From Bacillus sp. FJAT-42376 (GTDB lineage Bacteria > Bacillota > Bacilli > Bacillales > Bacillaceae), in assembly GCF_003816055.1 (NCBI RefSeq), contig NZ_CP033906.1:3968001-4032000 (forward strand): a stretch of 64,000 nucleotides of DNA, in the 5' to 3' direction. Within the stretch, counting starts at the first letter, position 1. The number at the start of each line of letters is the position of its first letter. Made by a program: the position numbers and the translations under genes. This document shows positions 52,306 through 61,327 of the stretch, in pieces. The notes below the pieces were generated by a model. It ran no database searches and was not told where the DNA came from. It was given only the letters and a program-made list of their open reading frames with translations.

Positions 52306-54816
52306 TTATTTCCCGCAGCAGTTTTTATATTTCTTCCCGCTTCCGCAGTCGCACATTTCATTGCGTCCAATTTCCACGACTTTGCGTGCAGGTTTTTTCT
52401 TAGGCGCTTCGTCGCCTTCTTTAGGATGAACGGCAGTCTGGCCTTTTGCCACTTCTTCACGCTCAAGGTTGTTGCGGATTTCTGCTTTCATTATATATTT
52501 CGCTACATCTTCTTCAATCGAAGCAATCATCGCCTCAAACATCGCAAATCCTTCCATTTGATACTCGCGGAGAGGATCGTTTTGACCGTAGGCACGAAGG
52601 TGGATTCCCTGGCGGAGGTGGTCCATTGCATCGATGTGGTCCATCCACTTGGAATCTACTGCCCGAAGAACGATAACTTTCTCAAACTCGCGCATTTGCT
52701 CAGAGCCGAAGTCTTCTTCTTTTCGGTCATATTTCTCAGACGTTTTAGCAAGAATCACTTCCTCAATTTCTTCTGTATCCTTGCCGCGGACTTCATTCAG
52801 TTCAAGTACTCCTTCATCAAGGAAGTTTCCATTTACAAATTCAACAAGTCCCTCAAAGTCCCACTCTTCTTCTACTACTTCAGGAGGAGTATAAAGAGCA
52901 ACCGTACGCTGAACCGTTGATTTAATCATGTCTTCAACGATTCCACGAAGGTTATCGGAATCAAGGACATCAAAACGCTGCTTGTAGATGACTTCACGCT
53001 GCTGACGCAGAACGTCATCATATTGCAGAAGCTGCTTACGGGCGTCGAAGTTGTTCCCCTCTACCCGTTTCTGAGCGGATTCAACAGCACGCGAAACCAT
53101 TTTGCTCTGAATCGGCTGCGTATCATCCATTCCAAGACGATCCATCATATTCATCATATTTTCAGAACCGAAGCGGCGCATCAATTCATCTTCCATGGAT
53201 AGATAGAATTGAGTGATACCCGGATCTCCCTGACGTCCGGAACGTCCGCGAAGCTGGTTATCGATCCGGCGTGATTCATGGCGCTCTGTACCCACTACAG
53301 CCAAACCGCCCAAATCCTTTACACCTTCGCCGAGTTTAATATCAGTACCGCGTCCTGCCATGTTTGTAGCAATTGTCACGGCGCCTTTTTGTCCGGCAAG
53401 TTCAATGATTTCGGCTTCACTCGCATGGTTTTTCGCATTCAGCACACTGTGAGGCACACCTTTTTTCTTTAAAAGCTGGGAGATCAGCTCAGACGTTTCA
53501 ACCGCCACTGTACCAACCAGCACAGGCTGTCCGACAGCATGGCGCTGTGCTACTTCTTCTACAACAGCAAGGAATTTCCCCTGCATGGAGCGGTAAACAA
53601 GGTCCGCGCGGTCATCACGCTGGATTTCACGGTTTGTCGGAATGGCCACAACATGCATATTGTAAATGTTGCGGAATTCCTCTTCCTCGGTTTTGGCTGT
53701 ACCCGTCATACCGGAAAGCTTCTTATACATACGGAAATAGTTTTGGAACGTAATCGTTGCAAGCGTCATGCTTTCATTCTGGATTTCCAGACCTTCTTTG
53801 GCTTCAATCGCCTGATGAAGGCCTTCACTGTAGCGGCGGCCTTTCATAAGACGGCCAGTGAAGGAATCAACAATGACGACTTCTCCGTCCTGAACGACAT
53901 AATCGACATCGTTCTGCATGACCACATGGGCTTTAAGTGCCTGATTGATATGATGATTCAGTGTCACGTGAGAAATATCAAAAAGGTTTTCGATGCCAAA
54001 TGCTTTTTCAGCCTTCGTAATTCCGTCCTCAGTCAGCTGAACGCCCTTGGTTTTTACATCAAATGTGTAGTCATCTTCTATTTTCAGCATGCGGACAAAC
54101 GCATTGGCCTGCATGTAAAGTTTTGTTGATTTAGCAGCTTGTCCGGATATGATCAGCGGCGTACGCGCTTCATCGACAAGAATGGAATCCACCTCATCAA
54201 TGATGGCATAGTTTAGCGGGCGCTGAACCATTTCTTCCTTATACAGCACCATGTTGTCGCGCAAGTAATCGAATCCGAGCTCATTATTGGTGGAGTATGT
54301 GATATCAGCGGCATAGGCAGCCCGCTTTTCTTCCTTCGTCAGCTGATTCAGGTTTAACCCTACAGTCAAGCCTAAGAATTCAAAGATTTTCCCCATTTCC
54401 ACTGCGTCACGGCTGGCCAAATATTCATTGACTGTAACAACGTGCACGCCTTCTCCTGATAATGCATTTAAATAAACCGGCATAGTAGAAGTAAGAGTTT
54501 TCCCTTCCCCGGTTTTCATTTCAGATATATTTCCTTCATGAAGGGCAATCCCCCCCATAAGCTGCACTTTAAATGGATACATCCCGGTTACGCGTTTTGA
54601 AGCTTCGCGTACGACAGCAAAAGCTTCATTAAGAAGACGGTCAAGAGACTCTCCTTTTTCAATACGCTGCTTAAATTCGGTTGTTTTCGCCTGTAGCGCC
54701 TCATCTGATAGCTGTTCCATCTGAGACCCCAGCGCATCTATTTCGTTCGCAATTTTTTCATAGCGGTTTACTGTGCGTTTATTTGGATCAAACACTTTAT
54801 TCAAGATTCCAAGCAT
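52306..54816 (-). CDS. secA: Preprotein translocase ATPase SecA
   Basis: Motor that drives secretory proteins through SecYEG; 836 residues. Visible parts: Walker [15 protein letters not shown]-like [17 protein letters not shown], preprotein cross-linking domain about 230-370, second nucleotide fold with [15 protein letters not shown] and [13 protein letters not shown], helical wing/scaffold domains, and the C-terminal zinc SEC-C motif [14 protein letters not shown] that binds SecB-like partners or ribosomes. ATG at 54816. Single gene between the SigA promoter and its terminator. Confidence 0.97.
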   Translation of the reverse strand: MLGILNKVFDPNKRTVNRYEKIANEIDALGSQMEQLSDEALQAKTTEFKQRIEKGESLDRLLNEAFAVVREASKRVTGMYPFKVQLMGGIALHEGNISEMKTGEGKTLTSTMPVYLNALSGEGVHVVTVNEYLASRDAVEMGKIFEFLGLTVGLNLNQLTKEEKRAAYAADITYSTNNELGFDYLRDNMVLYKEEMVQRPLNYAIIDEVDSILVDEARTPLIISGQAAKSTKLYMQANAFVRMLKIEDDYTFDVKTKGVQLTEDGITKAEKAFGIENLFDISHVTLNHHINQALKAHVVMQNDVDYVVQDGEVVIVDSFTGRLMKGRRYSEGLHQAIEAKEGLEIQNESMTLATITFQNYFRMYKKLSGMTGTAKTEEEEFRNIYNMHVVAIPTNREIQRDDRADLVYRSMQGKFLAVVEEVAQRHAVGQPVLVGTVAVETSELISQLLKKKGVPHSVLNAKNHASEAEIIELAGQKGAVTIATNMAGRGTDIKLGEGVKDLGGLAVVGTERHESRRIDNQLRGRSGRQGDPGITQFYLSMEDELMRRFGSENMMNMMDRLGMDDTQPIQSKMVSRAVESAQKRVEGNNFDARKQLLQYDDVLRQQREVIYKQRFDVLDSDNLRGIVEDMIKSTVQRTVALYTPPEVVEEEWDFEGLVEFVNGNFLDEGVLELNEVRGKDTEEIEEVILAKTSEKYDRKEEDFGSEQMREFEKVIVLRAVDSKWMDHIDAMDHLRQGIHLRAYGQNDPLREYQMEGFAMFEAMIASIEEDVAKYIMKAEIRNNLEREEVAKGQTAVHPKEGDEAPKKKPARKVVEIGRNEMCDCGSGKKYKNCCGK

Positions 54817-54890
54817 TTAAAAACGCTCCTCTGCTGTTAAATATCAAGCCGTTTTCTTACAAAAATTGAAAACACATAGAACTATCGTTA

Positions 54891-54919
54891 ATTCTAACAC
54901 TATTCAGGGTTGTGGACAA
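54891..54919 (-). promoter_or_regulatory. SigA promoter of secA
   Basis: Minus strand TTGTCC, 17-base spacer, TAGAAT, about 75 bases before the ATG. Confidence 0.75.
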
Positions 54920-55138
54920 CATGATAAGGGGGAATCAGTAAAGAATTGGAAGGGAAAACGCTTCACTTTTTACTCAAGATTTATATGAGAAATTTCAGCT
55001 CCTGAACGGGCAGGAAGCTGCAGAACCTTTATAGGTTATCCCTATTCATCCAATAGGCAGGCTTTTTTGTATGCTGCCGTTATACTTTGGTGGAATAGAA
55101 CGTGGAATTCGATGGAGTGTGAGTTTGAATTTGAGTTT

Positions 55139-55263
55139 GCACTGACCCCCGTTTCTTTACCGTACGAAACCTCCGTCCCTGTTTCTGCTTATTCTATCTG
55201 CATCAAGGCTTTCAGTACCTGCTCCTCTTTCCCCCAATCCATCACCGCAGTGAGGGTCAGTGC
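55139..55263. repeat. 125-bp palindrome-bounded repeat, copy 1
   Basis: Begins GCACTGACCCCC and ends GAGGGTCAGTGC, so its ends are inverted repeats. Internal bases share AAACCTCCGTCCC and similar pyrimidine-rich sequence with copy 2, but the middle has diverged. No coding capacity. Confidence 0.75.
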
Positions 55264-55266
55264 AAT

Positions 55267-55391
55267 GCACTGACCCCCACTTCTCTGCCAGACTAAACCT
55301 CCGTCCCCTTCTCACGACAGCCCTTGTGCAGCCTGATTTTTCCCCTTTTCTCCTCTGCCCCCTTTTGCATGAACGTGCCGGGGGTCAGTGC
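55267..55391. repeat. 125-bp palindrome-bounded repeat, copy 2
   Basis: Same length as copy 1 and three bases after it; begins GCACTGACCCCC and ends GGGGGTCAGTGC. The junction between copies forms a near-perfect palindrome GGTCAGTGC-AAT-GCACTGACC. REP/MITE-like. Confidence 0.75.
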
Positions 55392-55404
55392 ACAGTCCGC
55401 AATC

Positions 55405-55436
55405 AAAAAAAAAAAGCTGACCCCACAGGGCCAACT
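55405..55436 (-). terminator. Terminator after arcA
   Basis: Minus strand AAGTTGGCCC-TGTG-GGGTCAGCTT followed by nine or more T; ten pairs including G-U. Confidence 0.85.
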
Positions 55437-55445
55437 TCTTCTTCC

Positions 55446-56705
55446 TTATAATTGATCACGCACCATCGGCATGCTCATGCAGCGCGGACCGCCTCTCCCC
55501 CTGGAGAGCTCAGAGCTTGGAATTTCGATGACATCAATGCCATACTCCCTCATAATCCGATTGGATACATAATTCCTGTTGTAGGTCACTACAACACCAG
55601 GTGCGATCGCGAGTGTATTGGAGCCGTCGTTCCACTGTTCTCTTGCCGCAACAATCGCATCTCCTCCCCCGCATGGAATGAGGGTTACATGATCGAGATC
55701 CAATACTTCCTTAAGTGTTTCAATCAAGTTTGTGCGGGTAGAGATTTGCACCCTTTTCGGATCTTCATCGTGCTTTTCAAGAATGTATATATTCATATCA
55801 CCGGTTGGCCCCTGAATCGCAGGGTGAATGGTGAACTTATCATAATCGACCATTGTAAACACTGTATCAAGATGCATGAACGCCCTTGATTTCGGAATTT
55901 CGATTGCGACTACTTTTTTTACATGGTCCTGTTTTTGAAACAAATTGACCGCTAACCGTTCAATCCCCCTTGCGGATGTCCTTGCGCTGACCCCGATGGC
56001 CAGCGTATCTTTGCTGAGGACGAGCTCATCGCCGCCTTCTACCGGAAAGTCATAGTCCCGATCGAGCCAAACCGGTATTTCCTTCGATGCAAAACGGGGA
56101 TGGTAGCGGATTATATACTCCATAAACAAGGATTCCCGCCTTCTTGCTCCCTCATGCATCCGGTTAATCGTCAGCCCGTTTCCGATGACAGCTGCCGGAT
56201 CCCTTGTAAAATAAAGATTTGGCATTGGATCGAGATAAAAAGGATATTGGTCTGTCATGAATTCATAAAGATGGCGCTTCCGCCCTTCATCAATTTCAGA
56301 CGTCCTCACTCCGGCCATGATTTTTGACACAAGCTGCCCATTCGGCAAATCAAGGAGAAATTCCTTTAGACTCTCGCTTGCACCATTTATATTTGATTTG
56401 CTTTCTTCTAGCAGCTGATCAATAAAACTCTCTTTTGCCTTGCCGAAATGGAGCGCTTCTTCAACAAGCTTCTCCAAATAAAGGACCTCCACCCCCTGAT
56501 CCTTCAAAGTTTCTGCAAAGAAATCATGTTCCTCTTGAATAACAGGCAAATAAGGGATATCATCAAACAGCAATTTATGTAAGAGCTCCGGTGTCAGGTT
56601 CTCCACTTCTCTTCCGGGCCGGTGAAGCATAACCGTTCTTAATGTTCCGATTTCAGAAGTAACATTCAGCGTATCCGTACTGGCTGCGTTCAGCATTTTA
56701 CTCAT
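55446..56705 (-). CDS. arcA: Arginine deiminase
   Basis: Converts L-arginine to citrulline and ammonia; 419 residues. Catalytic Cys lies in [14 protein letters not shown] at the C-terminus, with the Asp/Glu and His residues in [25 protein letters not shown] and [14 protein letters not shown]-terminal [18 protein letters not shown] is typical. arcB, arcC and arcD are not adjacent, so it acts alone here, perhaps for ammonia production and acid stress, or the rest lies elsewhere. ATG 56705, with a second ATG at 56696. Confidence 0.95.
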   Translation of the reverse strand: MSKMLNAASTDTLNVTSEIGTLRTVMLHRPGREVENLTPELLHKLLFDDIPYLPVIQEEHDFFAETLKDQGVEVLYLEKLVEEALHFGKAKESFIDQLLEESKSNINGASESLKEFLLDLPNGQLVSKIMAGVRTSEIDEGRKRHLYEFMTDQYPFYLDPMPNLYFTRDPAAVIGNGLTINRMHEGARRRESLFMEYIIRYHPRFASKEIPVWLDRDYDFPVEGGDELVLSKDTLAIGVSARTSARGIERLAVNLFQKQDHVKKVVAIEIPKSRAFMHLDTVFTMVDYDKFTIHPAIQGPTGDMNIYILEKHDEDPKRVQISTRTNLIETLKEVLDLDHVTLIPCGGGDAIVAAREQWNDGSNTLAIAPGVVVTYNRNYVSNRIMREYGIDVIEIPSSELSRGRGGPRCMSMPMVRDQL

Positions 56706-57164
56706 TCGGTTCGTGCCCCCTTTGTTATCTCCTTATCTCTACCCGGAATATCCCTTCCTGTAACGTTCACTTCTGCATTCAGTACACCCTGTTATTGAAA
56801 GGAACACCTTTTAAAAAAGGGGAAATGCCCGTTTTTTTTCGTGCAAACAACTTCTGCTTACTATTTTTTACAGAAAGGCAAATGAAGTGAATGACGATTC
56901 GGCCCTATGCGGATCAGAAGAAACAACACTCAACCAAGTTTATGAAACATTTGAGGGCATTAAAACCCTTCATGAAAAGCTCAATCATTCATTTTTCCCA
57001 GTCTCTTACGTAATCCATTTAAACCGTGAGTCTCATATTACTCCGAGAAATGAAACAGACCAGGTATTTTTTTTTGGAGTATACACAATGCTTATTTATC
57101 CAAATTAAAGAATGATGATTACCATTCTAAATTATCTTTATTTCTTTAAAGACGCAAAGCCTTT
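56706..57164. other. Gene-poor stretch upstream of arcA
   Basis: About 460 bases. A plus-strand open frame 56887-57108 (GTG start, 73 codons, MNDDSALCGSEETTLNQVYE) has no recognisable family and may be the decayed 5' part of the kinase remnant that follows. The arcA promoter should lie near 56720-56800 but I see no clear match. Confidence 0.35.
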
Positions 57165-57642
57165 GTCATGATATCAAACAAATCATTTTCATTCTCAAAA
57201 CCGCAGCTGAAAATGCAGGCAAACTAAAGTCTCAAATTCTTCCGATGATGACCCATGCCTTTTGCCAAAACAAAAAACATTACAATTGAAACAAGCCTTC
57301 ACGGATAAGAAGAAATATTCCTGACAGCCAACAAAGTCTGTTTAAAGCAAATCATGCTGAATCTGCAGTCTAATGCAGTCAAATACAATCGGGATCACGG
57401 CCGCATTGATGGGTAGGTTGGGAAAGAAAACGGAGACGTTATAATCCCGGTAAAAGATACCGGGTTTGGAATTTCAATAGAAGATCAGCAGCGGATTTTT
57501 GATCCATTTTTCAGATCGGCGGGATGTCGTAGGATCTCGTGTAGGACTTTCGCTGACAAAGCAGCTCACAGATGAAATGGGGGATCTCTCGGGGTAGAAA
57601 GTGTCCTTAACGAGGGGAGTCTGTTATGGGTTAAATTCCTAT
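57165..57642 (+). pseudogene. Decayed sensor histidine kinase (C-terminal ATPase domain remnant)
   Basis: Pieces in several frames spell a kinase: ENAGKLKSQILP (end of dimerisation domain), KNITIETSLHG then stop, EEIFLTANKVCLKQIMLNLQ and SNAVKYNRDHGRIDG then stop (N box), NGDVIIPVKDTGFGISIEDQ and QRIFDPFFRS (G1/F boxes), then after a frameshift VGLSLTKQLTDEMG and after another VESVLNEGSLLWVKF (G2 and end). At least two stops and two frameshifts mean it is dead. No response regulator is beside it. Confidence 0.85.
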
Positions 57643-57651
57643 AAAAAGAAT

Positions 57652-57674
57652 AAAAAGGGGGAATACCCCCTTTA
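57652..57674 (-). terminator. Terminator of the 58.3-57.7 kb gene pair
   Basis: Minus strand AAAGGGGG-TATT-CCCCCTTT followed by TTATTC, overlapping the stop codon. Confidence 0.82.
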
Positions 57675-58022
57675 CTGGTTTTCAAGTATATGATTGGCTT
57701 CGCGCAGATATCCGATATAAACTTCCTTTTCTGGAGCGTCAACGGATTTCATCGCCTCTGCAATCCGCTCAAAATTATCTATCAAGTGCTCACTCTTCAT
57801 TCCGCGGGATGTCAAAACATTATTAAGCCAAACAGCGTAATCCGTGAAAATCTTTGGCATCCCCGCTTCATAGGCTGTCGCTAAATGCTTAAAGTGATGC
57901 TCATTATCCTCCCGGCACTTTTGCTTTCCTCTTTCACCATATCGGTCGAGAAGCTCCGGATACTGCTTATATATCCCGGCAACCACATGTTCAATCGCTT
58001 GATCAATCTGCTCCTCTGTCAC
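57672..58022 (-). CDS. Helical protein of unknown function, coupled to a heme-monooxygenase-like gene
   Basis: 116 residues, all predicted helix, no membrane span. Notable segments: YPELLDRYGERGKQKCREDN, EHHFKHLATAYEAGMPKIF and DYAVWLNNVLTSRGM; one Cys and three His (EHHFKHL) could bind metal or a cofactor. The GTG start overlaps the upstream TGA by four bases (GTGA), so translation is coupled. The pattern loosely recalls the helical domain that precedes B12-binding domains, but I do not assign it. Confidence 0.65.
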   Translation of the reverse strand: MTEEQIDQAIEHVVAGIYKQYPELLDRYGERGKQKCREDNEHHFKHLATAYEAGMPKIFTDYAVWLNNVLTSRGMKSEHLIDNFERIAEAMKSVDAPEKEVYIGYLREANHILENQ

Positions 58023-58333
58023 GTGGCCACCACCTCATACTTCTTCACAATCGGCACAATGGCAGCAAGCTCCTGATCCGGATAGTTCTTTTCATGTTCA
58101 TGGACTTTCTTAAACGCATCACTTTGAACCCAATTCATATAGTGGTCTTTCGTTTCCCATTCAATCTGGACGGTAAGCTCGCCTTTTTTCTTCTCATTTT
58201 GGAGAAGCTGAAAAGAACGGAAGCCTTCATATTGATCAACCATTTTTGATCTCGTTTTGTAAATGGAAATGACCTCATCTGCTTTATTCTCGGGTACATT
58301 AAATGTGGAATGAACGATATACAACGATTTCAT
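58019..58333 (-). CDS. Antibiotic biosynthesis monooxygenase family, HmoA/IsdG-like heme monooxygenase
   Basis: 104-residue ferredoxin-like protein. YIVHSTFNVPENKADEVIS, QYEGFRSFQLLQN, TVQIEWETKDHYMNWV and SDAFKKVHEHEKNYP follow the IsdG/HmoA plan, with Asn in the first strand region, Trp and a His as candidate heme-degradation residues. Heme oxygenase activity is inferred from family. GGAG abuts the ATG at 58333 directly; a TTG at 58324 would have better spacing. Paired with the helical protein above. Confidence 0.75.
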   Translation of the reverse strand: MKSLYIVHSTFNVPENKADEVISIYKTRSKMVDQYEGFRSFQLLQNEKKKGELTVQIEWETKDHYMNWVQSDAFKKVHEHEKNYPDQELAAIVPIVKKYEVVAT

Positions 58334-58454
58334 CTCCTCTATTTTGCATCTCTACTAACCTATCATACATTTAAGGTAGAGCATACAAACTTGACGTATA
58401 AGATTTTTCCAATCTATTTTTCAGTATAAGGTATGAGATACCAATTTACTATAT

Positions 58455-58485
58455 AAAAAAGAGGCACCGTTAAACGGCGCCCCCT
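58455..58485 (-). terminator. Terminator after hpf
   Basis: Minus strand GGCGCCGTT-TAA-ACGGTGCC core with outer pairs, then TCTTTTTT. Confidence 0.83.
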
Positions 58486-58495
58486 GATGTCATTC

Positions 58496-59065
58496 TTATT
58501 CGTTCGGCTCAATCACGCCGTATTTGCCATCTTTCCGTTTGTACACGACATTTGTCCGGTTCGATTCTGCATTCGTGAAAACGAAAAAGTTATGGCCCAG
58601 CATATTCATTTGAAGGATCGCTTCCTCGCTATCCATCGGTTTTAAAGTGAAACGCTTCGTTCTCACGACTTCCATGCTGTCTTCTTCATCTTCCTGCGTT
58701 TGAACGGCGGTCGGTGTTTCAACAGGATTTCCATTCGCAAACATTAATTTTGCCGAGTCCTGCTCGCGGAATTTACGGTTCACTTTTGTTTTATGCTTTC
58801 TGATTTGGCGCTCCAGCTTGTTCGTCACAAGATCGATCGCCGCGTACATATCCTCATTATGCTCTTCGCCGCGAAGGACGAGATTCGTCATTGGGATTGT
58901 AACCTCCACTTTGGATTCCATATCGCTGTAATAGCTTAGATTCACATGGACATCTGCATCCACGGACTCCTGAAAGTACCTTTCAAGCTTCCCAATCTTC
59001 TTCTCCACGTAATCTCTTAAAGCGGGAGTTACCTCAATGTTTTCCCCTCTGACATTGTATCTCAT
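58496..59065 (-). CDS. hpf: Ribosome hibernation promoting factor, long form
   Basis: Dimerises 70S ribosomes into inactive 100S particles in stationary phase. 189 residues: N-terminal S30AE domain (MRYNVRGENIEVTPALRDYV, YSDMESKVEVTIPM, HNEDMYAAIDLVTNKLERQI) and a C-terminal dimerisation domain (VRTKRFTLKPMDSEEAILQM, LGHNFFVFTNAES). ATG 59065 with AAAGGAGG upstream. The B. subtilis gene yvyD is induced by SigB and SigH; a SigB-like site is seen here. Confidence 0.95.
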   Translation of the reverse strand: MRYNVRGENIEVTPALRDYVEKKIGKLERYFQESVDADVHVNLSYYSDMESKVEVTIPMTNLVLRGEEHNEDMYAAIDLVTNKLERQIRKHKTKVNRKFREQDSAKLMFANGNPVETPTAVQTQEDEEDSMEVVRTKRFTLKPMDSEEAILQMNMLGHNFFVFTNAESNRTNVVYKRKDGKYGVIEPNE

Positions 59066-59109
59066 TAAAAACTCCTCCTTTGTAAAGGATATGTAAACTT
59101 ATTTCTACT

Positions 59110-59135
59110 TTCCCCTCTAGTATTCCTGCTCAAAC
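59110..59135 (-). promoter_or_regulatory. SigB-like promoter of hpf
   Basis: Minus strand GTTTGA, 14-base spacer, GGGGAA, compared with SigB consensus GTTTAA-N12-14-GGGTAT. The -10 match is imperfect, but the B. subtilis orthologue is SigB controlled. Confidence 0.5.
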
Positions 59136-59345
59136 GTAAAAATAGTGTGAAGGATTCGTGAAATTTGTAATAATATGCAGAATAGTCGGGAATTTTGACC
59201 TTTTTCTGCGGTATTACCGGCATTTATCATTTAATTTGGCTGGCATGGAAATTTATCGGCTATTTTTTAAATAAATCGACCGAAATTTTATGATATCGAC
59301 TTTTCGACCGTTCCAGACAACTATCGCGTCTCCCCAATCAGACTC

Positions 59346-59374
59346 TGAAAAAACCGCCTGGACATCCAAGCGGC
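59346..59374 (-). terminator. Terminator after the 127-residue gene
   Basis: Minus strand CCGCTTGGA-TG-TCCAGGCGG, nine pairs with one G-U, followed by TTTTTT. Confidence 0.82.
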
Positions 59375-59757
59375 TACTGTAAAATATACGGCTGCAATCT
59401 TCTTTGAATGCCCTCTTTCCATAAAACAAATACGGGAGCCAGACGGTCTTTGAGATACGTTTCATACGTCAGCGGCTGAAAATACATGAACTCCAGATGA
59501 TCCAATTCATTAATGACATCATCAAACCTTCTGACTTCTTCAGCAAGGAATGGATCCTCCTCTGCTACCGTTTCAATCAGGAGTATATTCGAGCTGTCAA
59601 TATGATAAAAAGCCCTCATAATATCTGAAAAAACTTTTTCTGCTTCTGTCAGTTCCAGCTTTTGAAAGCTTTCCAAAACGTAATCCAGCCCCTCTTGAAC
59701 GGTGTTCAGCAGATGATAATAAAAATGATACAATTCAAAGCGCTCATACGCGTTCAA
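59374..59757 (-). CDS. Helical hypothetical protein between hpf and the flagellar genes
   Basis: 127 residues, acidic and helical: YERFELYHFYYHLLNTVQEG, EAEKVFSDIMRAFYHID and EEVRRFDDVINELDHLEFMY. No family recognised; size and helical make-up are like small export chaperones such as FliT or FliS, but no sequence match is visible. TTG at 59757 is preferred since GAGG lies ten bases upstream; a GTG at 59766 touches that site. Confidence 0.6.
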   Translation of the reverse strand: MNAYERFELYHFYYHLLNTVQEGLDYVLESFQKLELTEAEKVFSDIMRAFYHIDSSNILLIETVAEEDPFLAEEVRRFDDVINELDHLEFMYFQPLTYETYLKDRLAPVFVLWKEGIQRRLQPYILQ

Positions 59758-59844
59758 TTTATCCACCCTCGATATAGGTCGTTTTTACTATTTTTTATAT
59801 CGGTTCGGGTATGTAATTGTTAATAGGTGGAAGCACATTGGCGA

Positions 59845-60063
59845 TTAGATTATTTTATCCAAGAGCAAATATCCCAGTACGGCTATCTGGACAGGGATCA
59901 TAATGAGCGGCATGCACCCATTGAAGCTGCAGCAGCCTTCCGAACACCCCTCCAAACAGCCATCGGAACATCCGTCTTTTTCTTTCTTGTTTTTGTCAGG
60001 CTCCTTTCCTCCTTTAAATTCATTCCGGTAGTTTTTCATTGAGTTAACATAGCTCTTATCCAT
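59845..60063 (-). CDS. Cys-rich single-span small membrane protein A
   Basis: 72 residues. A charged N-terminus (MDKSYVNSMKNYRNEFKGGK, then many Lys/Asp) leads to DGCSDGCLEGCSEGCCSFNG, with CxxxCxxxCxxxCC plus another Cys just after, immediately before a membrane span MPLIMIPVQIAVLGYLLLD. ATG at 60063 follows AAAAGGAGA. The Cys/Asp cluster at the membrane face suggests metal or redox chemistry. A shorter relative, with the same GC.SEGC motif and MIP-Q...LLLD-like span, lies at 60661. Confidence 0.7.
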   Translation of the reverse strand: MDKSYVNSMKNYRNEFKGGKEPDKNKKEKDGCSDGCLEGCSEGCCSFNGCMPLIMIPVQIAVLGYLLLDKII

Positions 60064-60082
60064 TCGGTCTCCTTTTCTCTTA

Positions 60083-60632
60083 TCAATCAGGTGCTTGATT
60101 CGATTCGGCAAAATGAAACCCTTTATTGTTTTTCAGCCACACTTCCCGGTCACTCTCATCCATGTAAGGCAAAATATAGCTGCGGACCATTTGATCAAAA
60201 ACCACGGGCCCCAGCAAATTGTAGGTGGGGATTCTTATTCGTTTTCCTTTCTTGGCTGTAATGATAAGATCTTCAAAAATCAAGCCTCTAAAAGAATAGA
60301 AATGGCGGTCCAATCTTACTTCTTTAATGTCCTGAATAAGGACGGTCTTGTTTTTCTTAACGGCTGAAGAGAGAGTTTCTCCTTTTTTAATCAAAAGAAT
60401 AGCTTTCCTTTTGCTGAAAAAACCCGGAGTTCCCCACAAAAAGGTGATCAAACCAAAAGGCATTGACTGCCAGATAAATGAGTGCATAGCTGGATTCAAA
60501 TTTAAGCCCCTGGTAAAAGAGGAAAAGGCTGACTAAAAATGTCCCTATTGTCGCCAGTAAGCCCCAGATTATAAGAAATAATTTAGTTTTTACTTCTATG
60601 AAAGGCCCATGGTCCTGAAAATGATCACTCAT
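60083..60632 (-). pseudogene. Two-span PH-like membrane protein split by a one-base frameshift
   Basis: Two overlapping frames together encode one protein of about 182 residues. Frame one (ATG 60632, SD upstream) gives MSDHFQDHGPFIEVKTKL and spans LFLIIWGLLATIGTFLVSLF and YALIYLAVNAF. Frame two continues with GLITFLWGTPGFFSKRKAIL and the PH-like domain (VLIQDIKEVRLDRHFYSF, LIFEDLIITAKKGKRI, TYNLLGPVVF, YILPYMDES). Dropping one T from the TTTT at 60455-60458 joins them smoothly. The C-terminal part matches the gene at 63820. Possibly DUF5381/YfjD-like. Real mutation or assembly error cannot be told apart here. Confidence 0.72.
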
Positions 60633-60660
60633 ATGGATTCCCCATTTCTATGTATAAACT

Positions 60661-60798
60661 TCAAAAGATCCATTGATCCAGTCCCATATACAGTAAAATA
60701 AATAACTGGATTGGAATCATCGTTAGCTGAGTACAGCCTTCACTGCAGCATCCATCATCCTTTTCTTCTTTCTTTTTGCTTTTTTTGTATCCTGCCAT
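60661..60798 (-). CDS. Cys-rich single-span small membrane protein B
   Basis: 45 residues: MAGYKKSKKKEEKDDGCCSE, then GC, then a span MIPIQLFILLYMGLDQ. It repeats the plan of protein A (Lys-rich start, acidic-Cys knot GCCSEGC, span beginning MIP-x-Q and ending LD). ATG at 60798 has GGAG eight bases upstream. Together with A it flanks the PH-like gene on the same strand, so all three are probably one operon. Function unknown. Confidence 0.68.
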   Translation of the reverse strand: MAGYKKSKKKEEKDDGCCSEGCTQLTMIPIQLFILLYMGLDQWIF

Positions 60799-60936
60799 TT
60801 ATAAAACTCCTTTATGATTCTAATCAAGTCAGTGCAGATTTTCCCGTTTTCACAGGATAAAAAAACCATTTAAATCCAATATAAAAGAATCAAGAAAACT
60901 TCAATAGGCACATTCGTAAAGGTGCATAAAGCCCAA

Positions 60937-60971
60937 CAAAAAAACTCTCCCCCATATTCCGGGAGAGAGTC
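60937..60971 (-). terminator. Terminator after fliT
   Basis: Minus strand ACTCTCTCCC..GGGGGAGAGT hairpin followed by TTTTTTT. Confidence 0.9.
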
Positions 60972-60976
60972 CTTCT

Positions 60977-61327
60977 TTATTTCCGCTTATCATAAAACAT
61001 CCCGTCTGCCTGAACAGACTGGTAGGGGTTCACGTATTTGTCAGCACCGGCTTTCGTTTTTCTCAGCTGGTGCATATCGCGCTGAATGCCCGATTTGACA
61101 ATGACCATTTTTTGAATGATTAGTTTGTTCCAGACATTTAATTCCTGGAGCTGTTTTTGCTCGTCATTTGAGAAAGGAGGCTCCATCTTGCTGATGGCTG
61201 CTTCTCTTTCATTCAGCATCTTATCCATGAGCTCGATCACGGTATCCCGCTCCTCCTGCTCGATAGGCTTGCTGAGCAATCCCAGCAGCTGCCCGGTAAG
61301 AGTGTGAACCTCGGCAACGGAACTCAT
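60977..61327 (-). CDS. fliT: Flagellar export chaperone FliT
   Basis: Small helical chaperone for the filament cap protein FliD; 116 residues. Sequence features are weak as in the family: VAEVHTLTGQLLGLLSKPIE, RDTVIELMDKMLNEREAAIS and LNVWNKLIIQKM. Identification rests on position directly after fliS, length and helical content. Its ATG overlaps the fliS stop by one base (TAATG). Confidence 0.85.
   Translation of the reverse strand: MSSVAEVHTLTGQLLGLLSKPIEQEERDTVIELMDKMLNEREAAISKMEPPFSNDEQKQLQELNVWNKLIIQKMVIVKSGIQRDMHQLRKTKAGADKYVNPYQSVQADGMFYDKRK

Noticed and set aside
53539..54129. 196-codon plus-strand frame opposite secA
   Set aside because: Antisense shadow of a certain gene; no ribosome binding site or family.
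55000..55080. T-box or attenuator near secA suggested by a CCTATT/AATAGG hairpin and T-run
   Set aside because: No T-box motif, no coding gene directly downstream on that strand; probably a weak terminator-like structure.
59253..59465. 70-codon minus-strand frame between hpf and the next gene
   Set aside because: Overlaps the end of the 127-residue gene and a terminator; no ribosome binding site.
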